Position numbers and translations under genes: made by a program. DNA of 64,000 nucleotides from Ruminococcaceae bacterium FB2012 (GTDB lineage: Bacteria > Bacillota > Clostridia > Oscillospirales > Ruminococcaceae): assembly GCA_900104495.1 (NCBI GenBank), contig FMXS01000013.1:46590-110589 (forward strand), in the 5' to 3' direction. Positions 26,834 through 33,777 of the stretch are shown piece by piece. Each line of letters begins with the position of its first letter. Position 1 is the stretch's first letter. The notes below the pieces were generated by a model. The model did not search any database. It was not told where the DNA came from and saw only the letters and a program-made list of their open reading frames with translations.

Positions 26834-26862
26834 ATTATACCCTGTTTCGCCAAAAAAGTCAA
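26834..26862 (-). promoter_or_regulatory. Sigma-A promoter for the ydcF-like gene
   Basis: On the minus strand TTGACT (26857-26862), a 17-bp spacer and TATAAT (26834-26839) lie 31 bp before the ATG. The -35 overlaps the terminator of the dipicolinate operon. Confidence 0.8.
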
Positions 26863-26903
26863 CATTCCCGCTGTCGGAAACCTTATCCGTCAGCGGGAAT
26901 GTT
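26852..26903 (-). terminator. Intrinsic terminator of the dipicolinate synthase operon
   Basis: AACATTCCCGCTG (26861-26873) and CAGCGGGAATGTT (26891-26903) form a perfect 13-bp stem with a 17-base loop. On the minus strand it is followed by a GACTTTTTT tract. Confidence 0.88.
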
Positions 26904-26905
26904 TA

Positions 26906-27502
26906 TTACTTAGGAGCTTCGGGTGTCAATGTGATCGGCTGTATCTGTCTGCCTTCAAGCGCCAGCTCTACTGTGCTTTTCAGCTTTGTTAGATCGGCAA
27001 CAGCGGAATACGGCTTTCCTGCATAATTATCCTGTCGGTATGGCACAAAGTAATAATTCCTGTAATTCTGCAGCTGACCGATATTCCTTCCGCTGGCTGC
27101 AAGTGCGTCGTTTGTCGAGATCGCAATTACCACGGGTCTTGAGTTTCTGATATGGGATTTTACAGCCATTGTGACCGGCGTGTCGGTAATGCCGTTAACA
27201 AGCTTGGCGATAGTATTTGAAGTGCAGGGCGCGACCGCCAGCAGATCGAACATCTTTTTCGGTCCGATGGGCTCGGCGTCTTCTATCGTTCTGATAACAT
27301 CCCGGCCGCATATCTCTTTTAAGCGGTCAAGATGCTCCTGCGCCGTTCCAAATCTGCTTGAGATGCCCGCAGCATTAAAGCTCATGATCGGATAAACCTC
27401 TGCGCCTGCTTTGACCAGTTCTTCCGCCGCTTTGAAAGCCTTTTCAAAGGTGCAGAAGGAGCCTGTCATCGCAAAGCCGAGCTTTATGCCTTTCAAAGAC
27501 AT
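26906..27502 (-). CDS. spoVFB: Dipicolinate synthase subunit B
   Basis: This 198-residue flavoprotein-like subunit (DpaB) forms dipicolinate synthase with DpaA; the enzyme makes the spore-core chelator dipicolinic acid from a dihydrodipicolinate-pathway intermediate. It has the flavoprotein fold with IKLGFAMTGSFCTFEKA, SFNAAGISSRFG and APCTSNTIAKLVNGI. GGAGAGGA lies just before the ATG, which is one base after the spoVFA stop, so the two are coupled. This is strong evidence for complete spore formation. Confidence 0.95.
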   Translation of the reverse strand: MSLKGIKLGFAMTGSFCTFEKAFKAAEELVKAGAEVYPIMSFNAAGISSRFGTAQEHLDRLKEICGRDVIRTIEDAEPIGPKKMFDLLAVAPCTSNTIAKLVNGITDTPVTMAVKSHIRNSRPVVIAISTNDALAASGRNIGQLQNYRNYYFVPYRQDNYAGKPYSAVADLTKLKSTVELALEGRQIQPITLTPEAPK

Positions 27503-27503
27503 T

Positions 27504-28373
27504 CTATCCTCTCCTTTCGGATATGATGTTTTCGACCGTTTCGGCTATATATCTGCCAGCGGTCACGGGAGCAACCTTTCCGGGGAGAGCAAGCGCATGG
27601 AAACATTTTATCCCAAGCTTTTCGGCGGCAGCAAAATCAATACCGCCGGGTTTAGATGCAAGATCTATCAGCAGCGTGCTGATGTTCAGTTTTTCAAGGA
27701 TCCCAGCGTTTATCACAAGCGCGGGAACGGTGTTGATGATAATACCGTTTCCATCGGCATATACCTTCGGGTCTGAAATATCAGCGGAACGGTATCCCGC
27801 ACATTCTGCCTCAGCCGCGGCATCCTTTCTGCGGACGGCGCAGGTGACTTCCGCTCCGCAGGCGGAAAACAGCTTAGCCGCAGCTTTTGCAACGTTCCCG
27901 AAACCTGTGATAAGCACCGTGCTTCCGTATACGGTCTCGTTCCTTTCGCGCATTGCGATCATCAACGCACCTTCGGCAGTGGGAATACAGTTCTTGACAA
28001 CGAGTTCACGCCTTTTGAAGTAGTCTGTTACTTCATATCCGACATTGTGAAAAAATGAAGCTGCCTTTTCGCTCACAAGTCCGCCTGCGATTATCGCACC
28101 GTCTTTTAAATACGGGATAATCTCTCCGATGCCGATGTTTCCGTCCCTGCAGGGAAGCAGAAGAGAACCGTTTTCCTCCGAAATGCAGTTCAGCATCGGA
28201 AGCACGAGTACATCCGCTTTGACAGGCATTTCCTTCGGCGAACAGATAGTTACGGTCCCTTCGGGAGCTTCTTGCGTTCCGTAAGCGTATACATTATATT
28301 TCATAGAAAGATAACTGCACATATATATAAATCTTGCATCTCCGCCGATGCAAATAATATTCAGCTTGTTCAT
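27504..28373 (-). CDS. spoVFA: Dipicolinate synthase subunit A
   Basis: DpaA (289 residues) is the NAD(P)-binding subunit of dipicolinate synthase. The N-terminal domain starts IICIGGDARFIYMCSYLS and the Rossmann part has VLITGFGNVAKAAAKLF at about residue 150, with later NTVPALVINAGIL and LIDLASKPGGID. GGAGGAG lies 5 bases before the ATG. It is the first gene of a two-gene operon whose upstream sequence contains a sigma-K/E-type -10 element. Confidence 0.95.
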   Translation of the reverse strand: MNKLNIICIGGDARFIYMCSYLSMKYNVYAYGTQEAPEGTVTICSPKEMPVKADVLVLPMLNCISEENGSLLLPCRDGNIGIGEIIPYLKDGAIIAGGLVSEKAASFFHNVGYEVTDYFKRRELVVKNCIPTAEGALMIAMRERNETVYGSTVLITGFGNVAKAAAKLFSACGAEVTCAVRRKDAAAEAECAGYRSADISDPKVYADGNGIIINTVPALVINAGILEKLNISTLLIDLASKPGGIDFAAAEKLGIKCFHALALPGKVAPVTAGRYIAETVENIISERRG

Positions 28374-28403
28374 GTTTACTCCTCCGTTAATGCTGCTATG
28401 CTT

Positions 28404-28412
28404 TATAGTATG
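28404..28412 (-). promoter_or_regulatory. Sigma-K/E-like -10 element before spoVFA
   Basis: On the minus strand CATACTATA matches the mother-cell late consensus CATANNNTA exactly, about 30 bp before the start codon. An AAC lies about 17 bp further upstream where sigma-K promoters carry a short AC -35. Bacillus spoVF is sigma-K dependent, which fits. Confidence 0.5.
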
Positions 28413-28431
28413 CCGCCCGGCTGGCGTTCGT

Positions 28432-28465
28432 TACAATAAAAACGGGCACGTCACGCGTACCCGTT
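28432..28465 (-). terminator. Intrinsic terminator of the HAD gene
   Basis: On the minus strand AACGGGTACG and CGTGCCCGTT pair over 10 bp (one G-U) with a 5-base loop (28441-28465), followed by TTTTATTG. The stem overlaps the stop codon of the HAD gene. Confidence 0.75.
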
Positions 28466-29123
28466 ATAAGCTGTTTATAAGTTCAAGATAATCCGTAATA
28501 CAAAGATTCGCTTCCCGGCGCATCATTTCGTCGTCCGCAGGGAAGAAGCCATTGAGGAAAGCCACCGTCGAAAATCCGCCGGATCTCGCCCCGCGTATTC
28601 CTTCGATAATATCCTCAAAAACAGCGCAATCCTCTGCTTTGAGACCGAGACCCTCGGCGGCGTGCTCGTAAACATCCGGAAATCCTTTGCCGCGCTTGAC
28701 TTCATCCGTTGAGGAAAAGAAGTCGAAGCAGTCAAATATCCCGTTGTTTTTCAGTACGGCTTTGTAAAGCTCCTTGTGAGAAGCCGTCGCAAGAGCGATC
28801 TTTACGCCGCGCTTTTTCATTTCGTGAAGAAATTCTGAGGCGTGAGGCTTAGCCTTTATGTTGTTGGCGTATTCGTACAGTGCCATGTCGAACCACTCAC
28901 CGATCATATCCTCGGGAGAGTCATCAAGAGCAAACCTCGCCTTTGTATATTCAGCCGCATCGTACAGATTCATAGCCGAGACCATTTTTGCATAATCATC
29001 GGGTATCGTGATCCCGCGCTTTTCAAGAAACATCACATCAATATCATGCCAAACGTGTGCCGAGTCTATCAACGTTCCGTCAAGGTCAAATATCAGACCT
29101 TTGAATGCTTTTATATCCGTGAT
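28464..29123 (-). CDS. HAD-superfamily hydrolase (beta-phosphoglucomutase-like) without a canonical start codon
   Basis: Frame analysis shows that the HAD motif I IFDLDGTLIDS lies upstream of the first possible TTG start (29072), so the real N-terminus must be further upstream. AAGGAGG (29128-29134) is a strong ribosome binding site, and a stop codon precedes it in frame. Between it and motif I there is no ATG, GTG or TTG. ATC at 29123-29121 is 4 bases and ACG 7 bases after the site; I give the ATC as the boundary (219 residues). Other motifs (LATASHKELYKAVL, VKRGKGFPDVYEHAA, VFEDIIEGIRGARSGG) are intact. The substrate is probably a sugar phosphate. It lies downstream of a lipoprotein gene and may be cotranscribed. 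Confidence 0.82.
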   Translation of the reverse strand: MTDIKAFKGLIFDLDGTLIDSAHVWHDIDVMFLEKRGITIPDDYAKMVSAMNLYDAAEYTKARFALDDSPEDMIGEWFDMALYEYANNIKAKPHASEFLHEMKKRGVKIALATASHKELYKAVLKNNGIFDCFDFFSSTDEVKRGKGFPDVYEHAAEGLGLKAEDCAVFEDIIEGIRGARSGGFSTVAFLNGFFPADDEMMRREANLCITDYLELINSL

Positions 29124-29147
29124 AACGCCTCCTTAAAACAGGGTAGA

Positions 29148-29642
29148 TCATACGACCTCGTCCTGCGCTTTGCTGCTGTCGGTAACAGTCGTAACAGCGC
29201 CTTTTTCTGCTTTGATCGTTTTAAGGCTTTCAAGATCGGTGGTCCCTTTTTTCAGGATATACTGATACTGAACATCGTTCTGCTTGACAGAATACCTTAT
29301 CTGATCTTCGGCTTCAATGTATTCAAGAGAGATCGTAGAGCCCGAAGCGAGGATATCAAGACCTTTTTCGTTTTTCTTGATGTCGTAGCTTTTGGAAACG
29401 ATATTTCCGGTTTCGTCAACTGCCGAAACCGTCACATTGTTTTCTGTAAAGGTGAAATTTTTGGCAGTTCCGAGTTCGTAAACACCGTTTTCTGAAGCGA
29501 AATCAGCCGGTGATTTACCGTTGACGGTTTTTATGGTCCAGTCACCTGTGACCGTTCCGCTCTCCGAACCGCAGGCGGAAAGGAATCCTGCCAGAAGCGA
29601 GAACGTCAATGTGAGAAGTATGTATCTAAAAGCGGTTTTCAT
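29148..29642 (-). CDS. Putative lipoprotein of unknown function
   Basis: The 164-residue protein has a lipoprotein signal peptide with lipobox LSAC at about residues 21-24, which fits processing by the LspA at 9.6 kb. The mature part starts with a GDWTIKTVNGKSPADF segment, then beta-strand-like repeats, and ends in a Thr/Ser/Asp-rich tail. The GDW...NGK pattern resembles small extracellular lipocalin-like proteins, but I do not recognise a family. It is preceded by a consensus promoter and followed 24 bp later by the HAD gene. Confidence 0.75.
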   Translation of the reverse strand: MKTAFRYILLTLTFSLLAGFLSACGSESGTVTGDWTIKTVNGKSPADFASENGVYELGTAKNFTFTENNVTVSAVDETGNIVSKSYDIKKNEKGLDILASGSTISLEYIEAEDQIRYSVKQNDVQYQYILKKGTTDLESLKTIKAEKGAVTTVTDSSKAQDEVV

Positions 29643-29704
29643 AGCATTTTACTCCTTTGTGCCGGAGGCTTTGACGTCCGGCGGGCTTGTGTCCTGTTGA
29701 TTTG

Positions 29705-29733
29705 ATTATATCATCAATAAAGGTTTTTGTCAA
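29705..29733 (-). promoter_or_regulatory. Consensus sigma-A promoter for the lipoprotein/HAD genes
   Basis: On the minus strand TTGACA (29728-29733), 17 bp, TATAAT (29705-29710): both hexamers are perfect. Confidence 0.88.
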
Positions 29734-29752
29734 CCGAAAAAGCCTGTTCTGC

Positions 29753-29781
29753 TTGATTTATCCCCTCGGATATGTTATAAT
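29753..29781 (+). promoter_or_regulatory. Sigma-A promoter for the alcohol dehydrogenase gene
   Basis: TTGATT (29753-29758), a 17-bp spacer and TATAAT (29776-29781) lie 39 bp before the ATG. It diverges from the lipoprotein promoter about 20 bp away. Confidence 0.8.
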
Positions 29782-29820
29782 AAGCAAAAGCGTTATCACA
29801 ATAAAACAAAGGATGATATT

Positions 29821-30894
29821 ATGAAGTTTTTTATGCCTGCAAAGCTGTATTCCGAGCATAACTGCGTTGCTGAACACAGCAGGGAGCTATCATCCCTGGG
29901 AAGGAAAGCTCTTATTGTTACAGGGAAGTCCTCTTCAAAGAAGAACGGCTCTCTTGACGATGTTATCTCTGCGATCTCGGATCACGGCACGGAGTATATT
30001 CTGTTTGACGAAGTCGAAGAAAATCCCAGCGTGGAAACTGTCATGAAGGCCCGGGATGCCGGCGTCGAAGGCGTTGCAGACTTCGTCATCGGAGTGGGGG
30101 GAGGCTCGGCAATAGATGCTGCCAAGGGTGCCGCACTGATGATCGCAAACTCCGATAAAGGCTGGGAGTATATGTATAATTCCACCGGCGGGAAACATCT
30201 GCCGCTTGCCGCTGTTCCCACCACCTGCGGAACAGGATCGGAAGTCACGGGGGTATCGGTCATCACAAGACACGATCTGAAAACCAAAGTATCGCTTAAA
30301 CACAGGATATTTCCGGCATTGGCGCTTTCGGACGGGAAATATCTGCTTTCGGCACCCCGGACGCTTATAATCAACACGGCAATAGATGCCTTTTCTCACT
30401 TGATAGAAAGCGGTGTAAACATCAACGCCGACAGAAGCAGCATGATGCTTGTTATGACCGGGCTTTCTCTTTGGAATGAATGCCGTCCTTATATTGAGGG
30501 ATGTGAAGATATTGACGAGAAAGCCGCTTTGTCCCTTATGGATGCATCCACCTTCGGAGGAATGGCTATCGCGCAAACGGGAACAACTATCCCTCACGCG
30601 CTGAGCTATATGCTTACATACAATGCGGGTATCCCTCACGGTCCCGCAGTGGGAGCCTTCCAGGCGAACTATCTTCGCTTCGCGGATAAAGACCTGCGAG
30701 ACCGTCTTCTCGGCGCTGCCGGTTTCGCGGATGGGGACAGCCTGGAAGAATTTATGAAACGGCTTGCACCTATAAATCCCGAGCGTAAACTGCTTGAAAT
30801 GTCAGCCGAAAGCGTTCTTGCCAAGCCGGAAAAGCTTGCGGTCTGCCCGTATAAGCTCGACAGAGAAACTGTTTTCAGAATTGCAAATATCTGA
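29821..30894 (+). CDS. Iron-containing alcohol dehydrogenase
   Basis: The 357-residue protein belongs to the group III iron-type dehydrogenases. It shows FVIGVGGGSAIDAAKGAAL for NAD(P) binding, AVPTTCGTGSEVTGVSVI, and the metal ligands in AIDAFSHLIES and TTIPHALSYMLTYNAGIPHG. The family reduces aldehydes such as acetaldehyde or butyraldehyde in fermentation; the substrate is unknown. AAAGGA lies 8 bases before the ATG. It has its own promoter and stands alone. Confidence 0.93.
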   Translation: MKFFMPAKLYSEHNCVAEHSRELSSLGRKALIVTGKSSSKKNGSLDDVISAISDHGTEYILFDEVEENPSVETVMKARDAGVEGVADFVIGVGGGSAIDAAKGAALMIANSDKGWEYMYNSTGGKHLPLAAVPTTCGTGSEVTGVSVITRHDLKTKVSLKHRIFPALALSDGKYLLSAPRTLIINTAIDAFSHLIESGVNINADRSSMMLVMTGLSLWNECRPYIEGCEDIDEKAALSLMDASTFGGMAIAQTGTTIPHALSYMLTYNAGIPHGPAVGAFQANYLRFADKDLRDRLLGAAGFADGDSLEEFMKRLAPINPERKLLEMSAESVLAKPEKLAVCPYKLDRETVFRIANI

Positions 30895-30981
30895 GATCGT
30901 TCTTTTATCTAATAATAAAGAATTATCATTTGTTTTTACAGATGATTCACAGTTGTTTTTCAAAGATATAAAATGTGCAAG

Positions 30982-31010
30982 TTGACATATTTTTCTTTTT
31001 ATGATAAAAT
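30982..31010 (+). promoter_or_regulatory. Sigma-A promoter for the GGDEF/EAL gene
   Basis: A perfect TTGACA (30982-30987), 17-bp spacer and TAAAAT (31005-31010) lie 61 bp before the start codon. Confidence 0.82.
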
Positions 31011-31070
31011 TATATTGGTAAGTTATATGCAGTTTTTGTCCTGCGATCGTATTGTTTGGGAGAGATTCTG

Positions 31071-33737
31071 ATGATAAGCGGAAAGAGAGTGATCGGTGTC
31101 TGCGTCACAAAGATGCACACGGTCGGAATGGGTGAATATCTTTTCTACCTGCAGCAGTCGGCAGCCGCTGCGGGCATGAAGCTTATTGTCTTTAACAGTA
31201 CGGTCGATTTTTATAATAACGATCACAACGACAAGGGCGCCGGTTCTATCTATGAAGCTATAAATTTTGATATTCTTGACGCTCTTGTGGTATACTACGA
31301 GAATTTCCGTATCGGAGCCGTTCCCGACAGGATCATAGCCAATGCCAAAAAGCATAATGTTCCCGTTGTCGTTCTGAAAGGTACGGTTGACGGCTGTCAT
31401 TGCATCATAAACGAATACACTTCGGGATTCAAGGCGCTTATGGAACACGTTATCCGTGAACATCACGTCACCGACACCTGCTTTATAGCAGGCTGTAAAG
31501 ATAACGATCCCGATTCGGTCATAAGAATACAATGTTATAAGGACGCGCTTGTAGCCAACGGCCTTGAATTTTCTTATGACAATGTGGAATACGGCGATTA
31601 CTGGAACGTTCCGGCCGTCTATGCGCTTCAGCGTATCATCAAAAAGCGCGGCGCTCCGCCGAGGGCGATATTCTGCGCTAATGACTATATGGCTATTGCA
31701 GTCTGCGATGAGCTTCGCCTTCACGGATACAGTGTTCCCGAGGATGTGATCGTCACCGGCTTTGACGGCGTTCCCGAGGCTGAATACTTTATGCCGAGGC
31801 TCACGACCTGCAAGGAAGATTATAAAGGCTGCGCTCAGCTGACGGTGAACATCCTTTGCGATATTCTTGAGAATAACGCAGAGCCGAAGATACATCTCAA
31901 CAGATTTGCTCCATGTTTCACCGAATCCTGCGGATGCCCCGCAGAAGAGCTTGATTTCAGACTTGCTTCAAAGGAGCAGTTCGGAGAAGTTCATGATGCC
32001 TTAATGCATGAGGATTTTGTGTTTGAATGGATAGACAAGGCTCTTGACGTAAGAGATATGAATTCTCTTACGGCGATAATGCCCGATCTTCTGCTTGCAG
32101 AGTCTTATCTCTGCCTTAATTCGGATTTCCTTATGCAGGTTCTTGACAATGAAATTGAACGGAATTCTATTTTTACCGAGGAGCTTGAACTCTTTTATTC
32201 AAAATATAATGTCCGTTCAAGAAAGATCAATAGTTTTAAATTCAAAGACCTTATCCCGGATATGGATGACTGGATAAAGGAAACTTCTGCTTATGTGTTG
32301 GGGAGCATTTATTCCGGCAGTGAGGTCTACGGTTACTATGCCGTTAAGTGCGACGATCTGAGACACGATTCCCACCGAATAAACAGACTTATCAAAGCGC
32401 TTAATGTTTCCTTTAATTCCCTTGTTGGATATTACCGTCAGAGAATGATGCTCGTGGGCCTCAGAACAGCGGCGTTTACCGACCAGCTTACCGGTCTGCC
32501 TAACCTTAAAGGCACTACGGAATGGTTCAGCGAGTTCTCCTCCGAGGAAGAAAACCATAATAAAGCCGTTTCCTTCTCGATCTATGCGATGCATGATTAT
32601 AGGTATATCTATGAAAACTACGGCATACAGGAAATAGAAGAGATGATCTGCCTCGTGGCTGAAACGCTCAAGCATTCCAACAATGAAAACTGCTTTATCG
32701 GCAAGCTGTCCGAAAGCGAGTTCATGGTCATAAACTATTATGATTCCCCGGACGATATTTCCGATACCATAAACGCTGCCACATCTAAGTTTTACAGCGC
32801 TATTGAATCCTATAATACAAGTCATGTCAAGGATTATTACCTTGAGATCAACGCAGGATGTATCGAAGCTCATCCCGGTTGGGACGGCGCGCTGGCGACC
32901 TTCTACAAGCTGGCAAGCAACGAGATGTATCTTAACAGGCTGAATGCAAATGCAGAACGCTCCGTAAGCAAGACAAAGCTTCCGGTAGATGTTTATAAGA
33001 GATTTGAACTGCTGATAGACAAGAATCTTTTCAGCTATCATTTCCAGCCGATAATAAATGCCCGTACCGGAGAGATCGTAGCTTACGAAGCGCTGATGCG
33101 TCCCGACAGGTCTATCAATATGAACCCCATCGAGGTGCTTCAGACCGCCGAGGAATTCGGCCGGCTCTACGACGTGGAAAAGGCGACGATGTTCAATGTC
33201 CTGAATATCATCAATTCCTCAAAGGCGGATTTCCGGGGCAGGAAAGTGTTTATCAACTCTATTCCCGGGTATTTTCTGAAAGAAGACGATTACGGCGAGC
33301 TTATGAAGCTCTACGGCAGCGAGATCGAAAGCGTTGTTATTGAGATCACCGAAGGAAGCTCCGTTTCCGACGATGATCTTCAGAAAGTCAAGAGCATATC
33401 GGAACTTGTTCCGCTGGCGATAGATGATTTCGGTACCGGACATTCAAATATTGTCAACCTGCTCAGATATTCTCCGCAGATCATAAAAGTTGACAGATTT
33501 CTGATAAGCGGCATCGACAAGGACAACAACAAGCAGATGTTCTTCCGGAGCACGGTTGAATTCGCAAGGATGAACAATATCAAGGTCCTTGCCGAAGGCG
33601 TTGAGACTGCTGAGGAACTGAAATGCGTCAAAGAACTGGGAGCCGATCTTATTCAAGGCTACTATACAGGCAGGCCCGCTCCCGAGCCTCTTGCCGAACT
33701 GAATAAAGATATCAAACGTGAGCTTTTGGGTGCATAA
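31071..33737 (+). CDS. LacI-like sensor / degenerate GGDEF / EAL protein (probable c-di-GMP phosphodiesterase)
   Basis: The 888-residue protein has no membrane segment or HTH. Residues 1 to about 300 resemble the ligand-binding domain of LacI/GalR regulators (VIGVCVTKMHTVGMGEYL, AIFCANDYMAIAVCDELRLHGYSVPEDVIVTGFDG). A helical linker follows, then a GGDEF domain from about 465 (TDQLTGLPNLKG) whose signature reads LSESEF, so cyclase activity is unlikely. The EAL domain (about 650-885) has all catalytic motifs: YEALMRPD, FINSIPGY, IEITEGS, DDFGTGHSNI, KVDRFL, AEGVET and QGYYTGRP. The protein probably links a small ligand, maybe a sugar, to c-di-GMP hydrolysis. ATG 31071 follows GGGAGA by 8 bases. 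Confidence 0.9.
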   Translation: MISGKRVIGVCVTKMHTVGMGEYLFYLQQSAAAAGMKLIVFNSTVDFYNNDHNDKGAGSIYEAINFDILDALVVYYENFRIGAVPDRIIANAKKHNVPVVVLKGTVDGCHCIINEYTSGFKALMEHVIREHHVTDTCFIAGCKDNDPDSVIRIQCYKDALVANGLEFSYDNVEYGDYWNVPAVYALQRIIKKRGAPPRAIFCANDYMAIAVCDELRLHGYSVPEDVIVTGFDGVPEAEYFMPRLTTCKEDYKGCAQLTVNILCDILENNAEPKIHLNRFAPCFTESCGCPAEELDFRLASKEQFGEVHDALMHEDFVFEWIDKALDVRDMNSLTAIMPDLLLAESYLCLNSDFLMQVLDNEIERNSIFTEELELFYSKYNVRSRKINSFKFKDLIPDMDDWIKETSAYVLGSIYSGSEVYGYYAVKCDDLRHDSHRINRLIKALNVSFNSLVGYYRQRMMLVGLRTAAFTDQLTGLPNLKGTTEWFSEFSSEEENHNKAVSFSIYAMHDYRYIYENYGIQEIEEMICLVAETLKHSNNENCFIGKLSESEFMVINYYDSPDDISDTINAATSKFYSAIESYNTSHVKDYYLEINAGCIEAHPGWDGALATFYKLASNEMYLNRLNANAERSVSKTKLPVDVYKRFELLIDKNLFSYHFQPIINARTGEIVAYEALMRPDRSINMNPIEVLQTAEEFGRLYDVEKATMFNVLNIINSSKADFRGRKVFINSIPGYFLKEDDYGELMKLYGSEIESVVIEITEGSSVSDDDLQKVKSISELVPLAIDDFGTGHSNIVNLLRYSPQIIKVDRFLISGIDKDNNKQMFFRSTVEFARMNNIKVLAEGVETAEELKCVKELGADLIQGYYTGRPAPEPLAELNKDIKRELLGA

Positions 33738-33741
33738 TAAA

Positions 33742-33774
33742 CAAGCGGCAGAGTTTTTCTGCCGCTTGCGTTTT
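33742..33774 (+). terminator. Intrinsic terminator after the GGDEF/EAL gene
   Basis: CAAGCGGCAGA (33742-33752) and TCTGCCGCTTG (33758-33768) form a perfect 11-bp stem with loop GTTTT, followed by CG and TTTT. Confidence 0.82.
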
Positions 33775-33777
33775 GCA

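Noticed and set aside
30927..30948. Hairpin ATCATTTGT/ACAGATGAT after the alcohol dehydrogenase gene
   Set aside because: It has a 9-bp stem but no direct T run, so a terminator role cannot be supported.
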